Assembly (NCBI RefSeq): GCF_017980685.1
Contig: NZ_JACXXO010000001.1
Span: 124,001-188,000 of the forward strand
DNA length: 64,000 nt
Origin: Pseudomonas iridis
GTDB lineage: Bacteria > Pseudomonadota > Gammaproteobacteria > Pseudomonadales > Pseudomonadaceae
Direction: 5' to 3'
The position numbers were made by a program, and so were the translations under genes. The notes beneath the pieces were generated by a model, which saw only the letters and a program-made list of their open reading frames with translations, ran no database searches and was not told the DNA's origin. Below are positions 17,848 to 26,382 of this stretch, in pieces (position 1 is the stretch's first letter; each line of letters begins with the position of its first letter).

Positions 17848-19239
17848 TCAAGTGGCGAACAGATAACCTTCGACGTCCATCCCGGCATCGCGCATTTGTG
17901 CCAGCTTGTAGCGCAGGGTGCGCGGGCTGATGCCGAGCTTTTCCGCTGCTTCCTTGCGTCGGCCGCGCTCGCTGCGCAAGGTGTCGATGATCATCTGAAA
18001 CTCCCGGCGGCGCAGGTCATCGCCCAAGGCTCCGGCCGAATCAGCATCGATTTCGACTTCACGAATGACCGCAGGCGTCGGCACTGACACAGGCAACGCA
18101 GCAAACATCACCGGCCCGGCCAGGCAGAAATCCTGCGGCTGAATCACGCCGCCCTGCTGCAAGATCAACGCACGCTGAATCGCGTTATCCAGCTCACGCA
18201 CATTGCCCGGCCACGGGTACGCGGTCAGGCACGCTTGCGCCTCAGGCGAAAGTTTGGCCGCTGCATGCTTCATTTTATTGACGTGCTTGGTCAGCAACCG
18301 CTCAGCCAGCGGCAAGATATCGGCAGTGCGCTCGCGAAGTGGACGCCACGCCAGAGGGAAAACCGACAGACGGTAGAAAAGATCTTCACGGAAGCGCCCC
18401 GCCGCCACTTCTGCGGCCAGATCACGGTTGGTCGTGGCGACCACACGGATATCAAGGGTAATCGGCTTGCGCCCGCCGACCCGTTCGACTTCACGCTCTT
18501 GCAGCACTCGCAGCAGCTTGGCTTGCAGGCCGAGAGGCATTTCGGAAATTTCGTCGAGTAGAATCGTGCCACCATCCGCCTGCTCAAACTTGCCCGGATG
18601 CGCAGCGATGGCGCCGGTGAACGAGCCTTTTTCGTGACCGAACAGTGTGGCTTCGAGCATGTTGTCGGGGATTGCGGCGCAATTGATTGCGATGAACGGT
18701 TGAGTTGCGCGATGGGATTGCTGATGAATGTAGCGCGCCAGCACTTCCTTGCCGGTACCGGACTCACCGGAGATCAGCACCGTGGAATCACTGCGGGCCA
18801 CTCGCGCCGACAGCTCCAGAAGCTGGGCACTGGCCGGCTCGACCGCAATCGGGCCTTCGACGTCAGTTGCACCGACGCTGCCAAGCGCATGTCGCGACAC
18901 CAGATCGAGCAAGGCCTTGGGCTCGAACGGCTTGACCAGATAATCCGCAGCACCCTGGCGCATCGCATCGACGGCACGCTCGACGGCGCCGTGGGCAGTC
19001 ATCAGCAACACCGGCAACTGCGGCTGACGCACTCGCAGCAGCGAGAGCAATTGATGACCATCCATACCGGGCATGTTCACGTCACTGATCACCAGGCTGA
19101 ACGCTTCGCGCGCCACCGCCGTCAACGCTTCTTCAGCGCTGCCGACCGCGTGGTAATCATGGCCAGCCAACAGCAACGTATCAGCCAGCGCTTCGCGCAA
19201 CGAACGGTCATCCTCGACCAGCAACACCTTGATGCCCAT
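17848..19239 (-). CDS. fleR: FleR, sigma-54-dependent response regulator
   Basis: FleR activates the middle (class III) flagellar genes with RpoN after phosphorylation by FleS. The 463-residue product has a receiver domain (D53 in [11 protein letters not shown] at LVKPF), an AAA+ domain with Walker A GESGTGKE at 158-165, and a C-terminal Fis-type helix-turn-helix ([19 protein letters not shown]). The sigma-54 contact loop reads GSFTGA (205-210) rather than GAFTGA, a substitution that usually keeps activity. It starts 5 bases after fleS. Confidence 0.96.
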   Translation of the reverse strand: MGIKVLLVEDDRSLREALADTLLLAGHDYHAVGSAEEALTAVAREAFSLVISDVNMPGMDGHQLLSLLRVRQPQLPVLLMTAHGAVERAVDAMRQGAADYLVKPFEPKALLDLVSRHALGSVGATDVEGPIAVEPASAQLLELSARVARSDSTVLISGESGTGKEVLARYIHQQSHRATQPFIAINCAAIPDNMLEATLFGHEKGSFTGAIAAHPGKFEQADGGTILLDEISEMPLGLQAKLLRVLQEREVERVGGRKPITLDIRVVATTNRDLAAEVAAGRFREDLFYRLSVFPLAWRPLRERTADILPLAERLLTKHVNKMKHAAAKLSPEAQACLTAYPWPGNVRELDNAIQRALILQQGGVIQPQDFCLAGPVMFAALPVSVPTPAVIREVEIDADSAGALGDDLRRREFQMIIDTLRSERGRRKEAAEKLGISPRTLRYKLAQMRDAGMDVEGYLFAT

Positions 19240-19244
19240 GTCTT

Positions 19245-20453
19245 TTACTCAGCTCCGTGGACAGCGCAAAACAGCGGCAGGATCACCTGCGCGCACGTGC
19301 CGCGCCCGACTCGCGAGCGCAGCTGCAATTCTCCCTGATGTGCTCGCGCCACCGCTTTGACCACGGTCAGGCCCAGGCCAGTGCCGGTGACCTTCGTGGT
19401 AAAAAATGGCTCGCCGAGTCGCGCCAGCACCGCAGGTTCGATCCCGCTACCGGAATCGCTGATGCACAGACGCAGGGTGTTGTTGCGGGTGTAGCAATGC
19501 ACTTTCAGGCGCACCTCGCCGGCGCTGGCCTGAATCGCGTTTTCGATCAGATTCAAAAGCGCGCCGACCAGCGTGTCACGGTTGCACAGCAACTCACCGG
19601 CATGACTGTCGCACTGCCAGCGAATCGGCAGATCCTGTACGTGGGTCAGGGCCGCAGCTTGCAGCGCCTGCATCAAGGCATTGGGTGTGAGGCGATCCGT
19701 CAGCGGCAATTCGCCGCGAGCGAACACCAGCATGTCGCGCACCTGATGCTCCAGCTCGTGCAGGCGCTCTTTAAGACGCCCGGCGAAACGTTGCTGAGTG
19801 GCGACCGGCAACTCCTGCTCAGTCAAATGACTGGCGTAAAGCAATGCGGCGGACAATGGCGTGCGGATCTGATGAGCCAGCGAGGCCACCATTCGCCCCA
19901 GCGAGGACAGACGTTCGTGGCGCGCCAGCTGATCTTGCAGATGACGGGTTTCTGTCAGGTCGTTGAGCAACACCAATTGCCCAGGCTCGGCATCCAGCGA
20001 ACGCGTGGCAATCGACAGGCGTCGACCGTTTTTCAAGGAGATTTCGTGACCGTCGTCTTCACGCGGGGCGAAGCAGCGAGCAATCACATGGCGCCACAAC
20101 TCGCCCTCCAGCGGCAGACCGAGCAAGTCGATGGCGGCGGGATTGGCTTCGCGCACGATGCCATGACCGTCGATCACGATGACGCCACCGGGTAACAGAT
20201 CAAGAAGGTTTTGCAGACGGTTGGCCAGACGTTCTTTTTCCGCCAGCTCCTGCATGCGCTGGGCACTGACCACGGCCAGTTCACCCTTGAGCTCGGTGAC
20301 CCGCGCTTCAAGCATGCTGTAGGAGTCGGTCAGTTGGCTCGACATCTGACTGAACAGCTCGAAAGCCTGCTCAAGACCCTGGCGGCTTGCCTGCTCTACG
20401 GACGAAGGTTGCCCCTCGGGATTGGAGGCAGAGATCTGGGCGGCTTGGGGCAT
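19245..20453 (-). CDS. fleS: FleS, soluble sensor histidine kinase
   Basis: The 402-residue kinase has an N-terminal coiled-coil segment, a PAS-like domain (about 80-170, VIVIDGHGIVREANPAAIDL), a HisKA domain with the phospho-acceptor H194 in LAHQIRTPL, and an HATPase domain ending with GTGLGLTVVKAVARAH. No membrane segment is seen, so it senses an internal signal such as basal body completion. It is co-transcribed with fleR from a sigma-54 promoter. Confidence 0.95.
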   Translation of the reverse strand: MPQAAQISASNPEGQPSSVEQASRQGLEQAFELFSQMSSQLTDSYSMLEARVTELKGELAVVSAQRMQELAEKERLANRLQNLLDLLPGGVIVIDGHGIVREANPAAIDLLGLPLEGELWRHVIARCFAPREDDGHEISLKNGRRLSIATRSLDAEPGQLVLLNDLTETRHLQDQLARHERLSSLGRMVASLAHQIRTPLSAALLYASHLTEQELPVATQQRFAGRLKERLHELEHQVRDMLVFARGELPLTDRLTPNALMQALQAAALTHVQDLPIRWQCDSHAGELLCNRDTLVGALLNLIENAIQASAGEVRLKVHCYTRNNTLRLCISDSGSGIEPAVLARLGEPFFTTKVTGTGLGLTVVKAVARAHQGELQLRSRVGRGTCAQVILPLFCAVHGAE

Positions 20454-20507
20454 TGTGCTCTCTCGCTTGGCTGACCGTCAGTTAAACGGAACGTTGCGAG
20501 GGATGTA

Positions 20508-20522
20508 GCAATACCCGTGCCT
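20508..20522 (-). promoter_or_regulatory. Sigma-54 promoter of fleSR
   Basis: AGGCACGGGTATTGC on the minus strand has GG-N10-GC spacing, GGCAC and TTGC, 55 bases before the fleS ATG. The -24 box directly touches the T-tract of the fleQ terminator. FleQ-dependent fleSR expression is known in P. aeruginosa. Confidence 0.85.
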
Positions 20523-20552
20523 AAAAAAAACTGCTTATAAATGAAGCAGTTG
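20523..20552 (-). terminator. Intrinsic terminator of fleQ
   Basis: On the minus strand AACTGCTT and AAGCAGTT form a hairpin followed by a run of T, starting 12 bases after the fleQ stop. It insulates fleSR from fleQ transcription. Confidence 0.85.
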
Positions 20553-20563
20553 AAAAACAGGCG

Positions 20564-22039
20564 TCAATCCTCCGCCTGTTCGTCACCGTCGCGCCGGCTC
20601 ATGCCGTACTTGCGCATCTTCTCCACGAGCGTGGTGCGGCGAATGCGCAAGCGCTCTGCCGCGCGCGCCACAATGCCATTGGCATCGTCCAGCGCCTGCT
20701 GAATCAGGCCCTGCTCCAACCCACCGAGGTAGTCCTTCAGGTCCAGGCCTTCCGGCGGCAACATGGCGTTGGCGGTGAAGTCCGGCGTATGACCGTTGAT
20801 TGCCACACGCTCTTCGAGATCGCTGCGCAGGCTGTCGACCAATTGCTCGTCTTCGTCGTCGACGTAGCGGAATTTCTTCGGCAACTCGACCACGCCGATC
20901 ACCCCGTACGGATGCATGATCGCCATGCGCTCCACCAGGTTGGCCAGTTCGCGGACGTTGCCCGGCCAGCCGTGACGGCACAGCGACATGATTGCCGCCG
21001 AGTTGAAACGGATCGAACCGCGCTTTTCGTGTTCCATGCGCGAGATCAGTTCGTTCATCAGCAGCGGGATGTCTTCGACACGCTCGCGCAGCGGTGCCAT
21101 CTCGATCGGGAACACGTTCAAGCGGTAGTAGAGATCTTCGCGGAATGTGCCGATCTCGATCATGCTTTCGAGATTCTTGTGGGTCGCCGCGATGATGCGC
21201 ACGTCGACGCTCTGGGTCTTGTTGCTACCCACGCGCTCGAAAGTGCGCTCTTGCAGCACGCGCAGCAGTTTGACCTGCATCGGCAGCGGCATGTCGCCAA
21301 TTTCATCGAGGAACAGCGTACCGCCGTTGGCCAGCTCAAAACGGCCGGCTCGGCTGGTGATGGCGCCAGTGAAGGCACCCTTCTCGTGGCCGAACAGTTC
21401 GCTTTCCAGCAACTCGGCCGGGATCGCCCCGCAGTTGACGGGTACGAATGGCCCGTCGCGACGCTTGGAGTGGTAATGCAGGTTGCGCGCGACCACTTCC
21501 TTGCCGGTGCCCGACTCGCCGAGGATCAGCACACTGGCGTCGGTGTCGGCCACTTGCTGCATCATCTGGCGCACGTGCTGAATCGCCCGGCTGGTGCCGA
21601 CGAGGCTGCGGAACAGATTGGGTTCGCGATGACGGCCACGCTCGCGGGCCTGGTCGTACATCTCGCGATAGACCTGGGCACGGTGCAGGGAGTCGAGCAA
21701 TTTGCTGTAGCTGGGCGGCATTTCGAGGGTCGAAAGCACTCGGCGACGCTGGTCTTCAGGCAAGTCGATGGAAGAATTATCGCCCATTAACAAAACCGGA
21801 AGGAACTCATCCCAGGTTGAGAGTGTCTTTAGCAAGCCCAAAAGCGCGCCAGGAGCATTTACAGTCCCGATCAGTACGCAAATGACCTCACGACTAGACG
21901 ACAAAGAGCCGACTGCCTGCTGCCAGTCATGGCTGCCGCAGGGTAAATTTTCTTCGCCGAGAAAATTTAGAATCACCGCCAGGTCGCGGCGGCGAACGCT
22001 ATCGTCATCGATCAGCAGAATTTTGGTTTCACGCCACAT
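20564..22039 (-). CDS. fleQ: FleQ, master flagellar activator and c-di-GMP-responsive regulator
   Basis: FleQ activates class II flagellar genes with sigma-54 and represses or activates exopolysaccharide genes according to c-di-GMP and FleN. The 491-residue product has an atypical receiver-like N-terminal domain, an AAA+ domain with Walker A GESGTGKE at 174-181 and the intact GAFTGA loop at 221-226, and a C-terminal Fis-type DNA-binding domain ([20 protein letters not shown]). It is monocistronic between the fleQ terminator and a 172-base upstream region containing an inverted repeat. Confidence 0.97.
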   Translation of the reverse strand: MWRETKILLIDDDSVRRRDLAVILNFLGEENLPCGSHDWQQAVGSLSSSREVICVLIGTVNAPGALLGLLKTLSTWDEFLPVLLMGDNSSIDLPEDQRRRVLSTLEMPPSYSKLLDSLHRAQVYREMYDQARERGRHREPNLFRSLVGTSRAIQHVRQMMQQVADTDASVLILGESGTGKEVVARNLHYHSKRRDGPFVPVNCGAIPAELLESELFGHEKGAFTGAITSRAGRFELANGGTLFLDEIGDMPLPMQVKLLRVLQERTFERVGSNKTQSVDVRIIAATHKNLESMIEIGTFREDLYYRLNVFPIEMAPLRERVEDIPLLMNELISRMEHEKRGSIRFNSAAIMSLCRHGWPGNVRELANLVERMAIMHPYGVIGVVELPKKFRYVDDEDEQLVDSLRSDLEERVAINGHTPDFTANAMLPPEGLDLKDYLGGLEQGLIQQALDDANGIVARAAERLRIRRTTLVEKMRKYGMSRRDGDEQAED

Positions 22040-22082
22040 GCAATAGCAACTTCCCTAGTCAACTCAATGCCCGAAAAATGGG

Positions 22083-22099
22083 GCAAGCGAGACGCTTGC
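22083..22099. promoter_or_regulatory. Inverted repeat in the fleQ 5' region
   Basis: GCAAGCG-AGA-CGCTTGC is a perfect 7-bp inverted repeat with a 3-base centre, 44-60 bases before the fleQ ATG. A TTGACT-N17-TTAACT sequence further upstream is a possible sigma-70 promoter. The repeat could be an operator or a 5' UTR hairpin; no known site matches it in my memory. Confidence 0.4.
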
Positions 22100-22211
22100 A
22101 GGACACCATGTGCCTGTAGACGCCTGAAATCTGAAAACAGCCACTAGTTAAGTCAAAAAACCGTGCACAGTCAAATTTATGGCGCACATGTTTGGATTAA
22201 CTGGAGGTTAA

Positions 22212-22508
22212 TTAGCCAAACAGATGGTAAACCTTTGCCGCCTTCTGCGCTTGGGTGATCTGCGACATCTCGTTGGCTATCGCCTGCCGCTCCCCCATGG
22301 CCACCTCAAGAAGCTCCTTGTAGACATGGAGCAACTCCTCAAGGTTATCGCGCAACGCGACCTCGTCCATCGAAGCCTCACTCAAGACGTCTTCCATGCA
22401 GGAACGGCAAGCCAGATCCAACTCGCCAATGGCTTCCCAATTGCGCTCGGCCAAGGCACTGACCAATGCTTCACGGGTATCGGCAATTCGCTGCAATACA
22501 AGACTCAT
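22212..22508 (-). CDS. fliT: FliT-like chaperone (FleP position)
   Basis: The 98-residue, mainly helical protein lies between fliS and fleQ, where P. aeruginosa has PA1096 (fleP) and other species fliT. FliT is the FliD export chaperone. The sequence has several amphipathic helices and no membrane segment. The FliT motif is weak, so the assignment rests mostly on position, 10 bases after fliS. It should share the fliS FliA-type promoter. Confidence 0.72.
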   Translation of the reverse strand: MSLVLQRIADTREALVSALAERNWEAIGELDLACRSCMEDVLSEASMDEVALRDNLEELLHVYKELLEVAMGERQAIANEMSQITQAQKAAKVYHLFG

Positions 22509-22518
22509 GGTGATCTCC

Positions 22519-22914
22519 TTAGAACTGGGGGCCTGATGGAGCGATGCCGTCCCAGCCTTCCTTTACGGTGCGCAACAGACCGGCAACTTCGTCGAGAATA
22601 CGCGGATCAGTCTTGAGGTTGGCCTCTGCGAGTCGCTTCATCATGTAGATGTAAAGCTGGTTGAGCTCACCCACCGAGTCGGCACTATTTTCCAGATCCA
22701 GGCCTTCACACAAGCCGCCGATAATGCCAACGGCCTTGCTGATGGCCGTGCATTTGGCAGAAATGTCCTTGCGCTCGATGGCGCCTTTGGCCTGAGCGAT
22801 GCGCTCCAGGCCGCCTTCCATCAGCATTTGCACCAGACGGTGCGGACTTGCTTCGGACGTCTGCGCATGCGCGCCGACTTTCTGATATTGCCGAAGGGCT
22901 AACATTGGGTTCAT
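22519..22914 (-). CDS. fliS: FliS, flagellin export chaperone
   Basis: FliS binds the C-terminus of flagellin, preventing polymerisation before export. The 131-residue protein starts MNPMLALRQYQKVGAHAQ and has the FliS features SPHRLVQMLMEGGLERIAQA and LNQLYIYMMKRLAEANL. It is separated from fliD by a terminator and has its own FliA-type promoter, so it is not simply the distal gene of a fliDST operon. Confidence 0.95.
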   Translation of the reverse strand: MNPMLALRQYQKVGAHAQTSEASPHRLVQMLMEGGLERIAQAKGAIERKDISAKCTAISKAVGIIGGLCEGLDLENSADSVGELNQLYIYMMKRLAEANLKTDPRILDEVAGLLRTVKEGWDGIAPSGPQF

Positions 22915-22951
22915 GTTCTACCTCATTGCCACAATGACTCGTATAACCAGT

Positions 22952-22978
22952 GTATCGCCAACGAGTCACAGAACTTTA
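22952..22978 (-). promoter_or_regulatory. FliA (sigma-28) promoter of fliST
   Basis: The minus strand reads TAAAGTTC-N11-GGCGATAC, close to the consensus TAAAGTTT-N11-GCCGATAA with exact spacing. It ends 38 bases before the fliS ATG. Confidence 0.75.
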
Positions 22979-22991
22979 GATCAATAAGACA

Positions 22992-23031
22992 AAAACCCGG
23001 CACACGCCGATAAAGCGTAGCCGGGTTTTTG
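22992..23031 (-). terminator. Intrinsic terminator of fliD
   Basis: AAAAACCCGGC and GCCGGGTTTTT flank an 18-base loop; the stem is symmetric with T-tracts on both strands. It begins 14 bases after the fliD stop and separates fliD from fliS. Confidence 0.9.
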
Positions 23032-23044
23032 TCGTGCTTGCCTG

Positions 23045-24508
23045 TTACTTCGCGGATTGCTGAGCGTTCAGCGTACTAAAGAATGACGTGATGTTGCTGG
23101 CTGTGGCCTTCATCTGCCCTACCAGCAAGTCCATGGCGTTGTACTTGGCAGTCAACACCTTGGTCAGGTTGGCGACACGCAAGTCCAGCGCCAGTTGCTG
23201 GTTGGTCAGGTTGCGCGTGTTCTTGGTGAGAATCGCCATTCGCTGATCAAGCAAACCGGTGCCGAGCTTATCGTCCGCTGGCGGCTTGAGGTACGGATCC
23301 ACCGCTTTGCTCATACGCGCCAACAGACCATTGGTGTCGTCGGTGCCGGAGAACAACTGCTGAACCTCGCCAGTCATGCCTGGCTGGGCCATGGTTTTGG
23401 TGAACGCGTTGGTATCAAACGTCAGGTTACCGGTGTTGCGGTCGGTCATCACACCCAGCTGGGACAGCACGGCCAGCGGACCACCAGCACCCGGCGCCGT
23501 CAACTCGGCACGAACGCTGGCAATCAGCGAACGCGGCATCGCATCGCCAGTGAAAGCCGCTTGTACGGTCAGCTTGCCATCTGCGTCCGACGTCGCCTTG
23601 GACAAGGTGTCGATGGTAGTTTTCAACGTGTTGTAAGCGTCGACGAACGACTGAATCGAGGCCTGCAGACCCTTGGTGTTGGCATCCACGCCGATAACAG
23701 TCGGGGTACCCGCCGTTGGCGCGCCAGCGCTGACCGTTGTCAGATTCAGGGTCAGGCCACTGATTGCACCGGTCACCGTGTTGCTTTTGCTGGTGACCTG
23801 AAGGCCGTCGATGGTCAACTTGGCGTCTTTCGCAATGTCGCTGACGGCCCCTGAGGCGCCTGCAGCCGGGCTAGTGCCCATCGGCTGGGTACCATCGATT
23901 TCCAGACCGGCGATACCGCTGACGCTGAGGTCAGAGCCTTCGCCAGTCTTGTTCGAACTGATCACCAGGCGCGAAGCACCGGTGCTGTCGGTCACAATGT
24001 TGGCGGAGATGCCGTTGGCGCCCTGAGCCTTGTTGATGGCGTCACGGGTGGTCTGCAAGGTGGCATTGGCCGGGATGTCCACATTGTAATCAGTGCCATT
24101 TTGACTGATTTTCAGGGTACCAGTCGGAATGGCACTGGCGGCGCCGCCGGCAAAAGAGGCACTGGCGATTTTCGAGCCGGTGGCCAGCTGGTTCACGACA
24201 ACACTGTAATTACCCGAAACCGCGGTGCTATCGGCGGTGGCGTTCAAAACGGCGGTATTGGCCGAAGTCGCGGTGAAGCCGGCAAATGCAGGATTGGTCT
24301 TGCTGCCCAGATTGGTCATTGCCGTCTGGAACGCGGTCAGCGCGCTCTTCAACGAACCGATACCGGAAATCTTCAGCGTGTTGGCTTTGGTCGCGGTATC
24401 GATTTGCGTCTGCTTTGGTGCCTTGTCGGCGTTGACCAGCGCAGTAACGATCGCCCCGATATCCAGGCCGGAACCCAGTCCGGAACCCGGTAGAATTGGA
24501 CTTGCCAT
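23045..24508 (-). CDS. fliD: FliD, filament cap protein
   Basis: FliD caps the filament tip and folds incoming flagellin; in pseudomonads it also acts as an adhesin. I choose the ATG at 24508 (MASPILPGSGLGSGLDIGAI) because AAGGGAG stands 6 bases before it; an in-frame ATG at 24514 directly abuts the Shine-Dalgarno. The product of 487 residues has the N-terminal FliD_N helix region, an Ala/Thr/Ser/Gly-rich middle and a C-terminal coiled-coil (NQQLALDLRVANLTKVLTAK). A TGGCAT element at 24572-24586 resembles sigma-54 but ends GT, so the promoter is unresolved. Confidence 0.95.
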   Translation of the reverse strand: MASPILPGSGLGSGLDIGAIVTALVNADKAPKQTQIDTATKANTLKISGIGSLKSALTAFQTAMTNLGSKTNPAFAGFTATSANTAVLNATADSTAVSGNYSVVVNQLATGSKIASASFAGGAASAIPTGTLKISQNGTDYNVDIPANATLQTTRDAINKAQGANGISANIVTDSTGASRLVISSNKTGEGSDLSVSGIAGLEIDGTQPMGTSPAAGASGAVSDIAKDAKLTIDGLQVTSKSNTVTGAISGLTLNLTTVSAGAPTAGTPTVIGVDANTKGLQASIQSFVDAYNTLKTTIDTLSKATSDADGKLTVQAAFTGDAMPRSLIASVRAELTAPGAGGPLAVLSQLGVMTDRNTGNLTFDTNAFTKTMAQPGMTGEVQQLFSGTDDTNGLLARMSKAVDPYLKPPADDKLGTGLLDQRMAILTKNTRNLTNQQLALDLRVANLTKVLTAKYNAMDLLVGQMKATASNITSFFSTLNAQQSAK

Positions 24509-24590
24509 GTGCATCTCCCTTCAGATTGTTGCCATTCTTTTGACCGTTACACGCATCTTGAGAACGTACAAACATTATTCATGCCAGCTA

Positions 24591-24947
24591 TCAGGCCTTG
24601 GCGTCGAACAACACATGACTTGCGTTGGCGAGGCTGTCTGCCAGCTTGAGGGCTTCTGCGGAGGGAATCTGTCGAACGATTTCACCCGTCTCGCTTGCGA
24701 TCACCTTGACGATGACCTTCCCGGAATGCTCATCGATAGAGAACTCCAGATTGCGCTTGATCGATTGAACAAACTTCTCGATCTCCTGCACTGCCAGTTT
24801 CAACTTGGCATCGTCCGTATCCTGACTCTTGGCAGCGACCGGAGCTTCAGCCTTGGTAACTTCAGGCGTCTCTGACGGTTTGTCAGCAACCGGCGTTACT
24901 GGCTTGGGAGCCGGATAAGACAGGTTAAGCTTCACGCTCATGTCCAT
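24591..24947 (-). CDS. flaG: FlaG, filament-length-associated protein
   Basis: The 118-residue protein ends in a conserved FlaG domain (SIDEHSGKVIVKVIASETGEIVRQIP). FlaG limits filament length in some species; the mechanism is unclear. Several starts are in frame (GTG 24956, ATG 24953, 24947, 24941); the ATG at 24947 (MDMSVKLNLSYP) has GGAGG at ideal 8-base spacing. A proline/lysine/alanine-rich linker precedes the domain. It follows the fliC terminator, so read-through or a local promoter is needed. Confidence 0.9.
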   Translation of the reverse strand: MDMSVKLNLSYPAPKPVTPVADKPSETPEVTKAEAPVAAKSQDTDDAKLKLAVQEIEKFVQSIKRNLEFSIDEHSGKVIVKVIASETGEIVRQIPSAEALKLADSLANASHVLFDAKA

Positions 24948-24965
24948 GCTCATCACCTCCTGACG

Positions 24966-25004
24966 TAAAAAGGCGAGAGAGCACGACTAGCGCACTCCCC
25001 CGCC
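24966..25004 (-). terminator. Intrinsic terminator of fliC
   Basis: On the minus strand GGCGGGGGAG pairs with CTCTCTCGCC (10 bp including two G-T pairs) and is followed by TTTTT. It begins 17 bases after the fliC stop and should limit flaG read-through. Confidence 0.75.
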
Positions 25005-25020
25005 CAAACTTGTTCCGAAA

Positions 25021-25872
25021 TTACTGAAGCAGTTTCAGTACAGCGGAAGGCAGTTGGTTGGCTTGAGCCAGAACGGAGGTCGAAGCCTGCTGCAGAGTTT
25101 GCTGCTTGGTCAGGTTAGCAGTTTCTGCGGCGAAGTCGGTGTCTTGTACACGACCCTGTGCAGCAGTGGTGTTCTCAACGATGTTCTGCAGGTTGGAGAT
25201 GGTGCTGGTCAGACGGTTTTGCGAAGCACCCAGGCTGGCACGGGTATCACCGATCGCAGCGATAGCGGCGTCGATTGCAGTGATAGCGGCGTCGATATTG
25301 GTACCGGCGGTAGCAACGTCAGTACCGGTCAGAGCCAGAGTACCTTTGTCTACGGACAGGCTCACGGCGTCGAACTTGGAGTTCAGTACCAGGTCGATGT
25401 GGTTGGCAGTACCAGTGTTTGCGCCAACTTGCAGAGTCACAGTACCAGCCGAACCGTCCAGCAGGTTTTTGCCGTTCAGGTTGGTGGAAGCAGCGATACG
25501 GCTGATTTCGTCGGACATGTCGGCGAATTCAAGGTTGGTTGCTTTCTGGTCAGCAGTGCCGTTGGTGCCGGTACGTGCTTTAACAGCCAGTTCACGCATA
25601 CGCTGCAGGATGTCGGTAGTAGCTTGCAGAGCGCCTTCAGCGGTCTGAGCAACGGAGATACCGTCGTTGGCGTTCTGGATAGCCTGGTTGCCACCGCGGA
25701 TTTGCGATTGCATACGGGTGGAGATCTGCAGGCCAGCGGCGTCGTCTTTAGCGCTGTTGATTTTCAGGCCGGAAGACAGGCGCTGCATCGAAGTCGACAG
25801 AGCGTCGGAAGCTTTGTTCAGGTTTTTCTGAACGTTCAACGATGTGGTGTTGGTGTTTACTGTTAAAGCCAT
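25021..25872 (-). CDS. fliC: FliC, flagellin (short type)
   Basis: The filament subunit has 283 residues, a short flagellin. It has conserved D0/D1 N-terminal (ALTVNTNTTSLNVQKNLNKA, MQRLSSGLKINSAKDDAAGL) and C-terminal regions (QNRLTSTISNLQNIVENTTA to LPSAVLKLLQ), and only about 60 central residues, so the outer D2/D3 domains are almost lacking. The central region is rich in Thr/Ser, potential O-glycosylation sites. It is monocistronic, with a FliA-type promoter 80 bases upstream and a strong terminator. The adjacent glycosylation island presumably modifies this protein. Confidence 0.97.
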   Translation of the reverse strand: MALTVNTNTTSLNVQKNLNKASDALSTSMQRLSSGLKINSAKDDAAGLQISTRMQSQIRGGNQAIQNANDGISVAQTAEGALQATTDILQRMRELAVKARTGTNGTADQKATNLEFADMSDEISRIAASTNLNGKNLLDGSAGTVTLQVGANTGTANHIDLVLNSKFDAVSLSVDKGTLALTGTDVATAGTNIDAAITAIDAAIAAIGDTRASLGASQNRLTSTISNLQNIVENTTAAQGRVQDTDFAAETANLTKQQTLQQASTSVLAQANQLPSAVLKLLQ

Positions 25873-25951
25873 GACGAATTCCTCGTTGGTTGGGTACTGC
25901 GGCTTCCGGCCCTGGCAACCGCCGGGTATGGCCTAGAGAACCTTCGTAATA

Positions 25952-25980
25952 GTTATCGTCGGGAATGCAGGTTGCTTGAG
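25952..25980 (-). promoter_or_regulatory. FliA (sigma-28) promoter of fliC
   Basis: The minus strand reads CTCAAG-N15-ACGATAAC, the form of FliA promoter found before fliC in fluorescent pseudomonads, with the -10 box 80 bases before the ATG. Confidence 0.75.
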
Positions 25981-26115
25981 GGCTTTTTAAAAAATATTTG
26001 CCATCACCCTGCCACCCCAGAGAAAACAAAGGCTTAGCCGCCCCTCACTTTCGAAAAAATGACGCCATAAAACCGACCACTGCGCAAACCTGCGGGCCAG
26101 CGCGGTTGCCCGCCC

Positions 26116-26382
26116 TCAGGCTGGCATGGCCGTCAGCAGTTCGATCAGTTCGTACTCCATGGAGTCCGCCAGCCCCAACCAGTCCTGGCGCTCCTGACAA
26201 TCGAGCATTTGCGTCAGCACCTGCGCCCACATCTGCTGGACATCCGCAGGCGCGGACTGCAGTAACTGCTGCGCACCCTCGAAGACCTCGACCATGCTTA
26301 GCGCCGCCTCGACGTCACGTCCCAGTCGAAACAGACTTGCGCACTCGCGGCACTCGTTGATGCATTGCGCCATTGCCGTCAT
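26116..26382 (-). CDS. Small helical protein coupled to Maf (88 aa)
   Basis: I do not recognise the family. The 88-residue product has cysteines clustered at the N-terminus (CINECRECASLF), several amphipathic helices and an acidic C-terminus. Its ATG overlaps the stop of the Maf-type gene (ATGA), so the two are translationally coupled, and it is the last gene of the glycosylation run before fliC. A chaperone or adaptor for Maf or for flagellin is a reasonable inference from position and size, but no direct evidence exists. The frame is clearly coding by coupling and composition. Confidence 0.7.
   Translation of the reverse strand: MTAMAQCINECRECASLFRLGRDVEAALSMVEVFEGAQQLLQSAPADVQQMWAQVLTQMLDCQERQDWLGLADSMEYELIELLTAMPA

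Noticed and set aside
24572..24586. TGGCAT element as the fliD sigma-54 promoter
   Set aside because: The -12 box reads GT instead of GC at the required spacing; kept only as a remark under fliD.
24991..25005. GG-N10-GC element (TGGGCGGGGGAGTGC) as a sigma-54 promoter of flaG
   Set aside because: Both boxes are poor and the bases form the stem of the fliC terminator.
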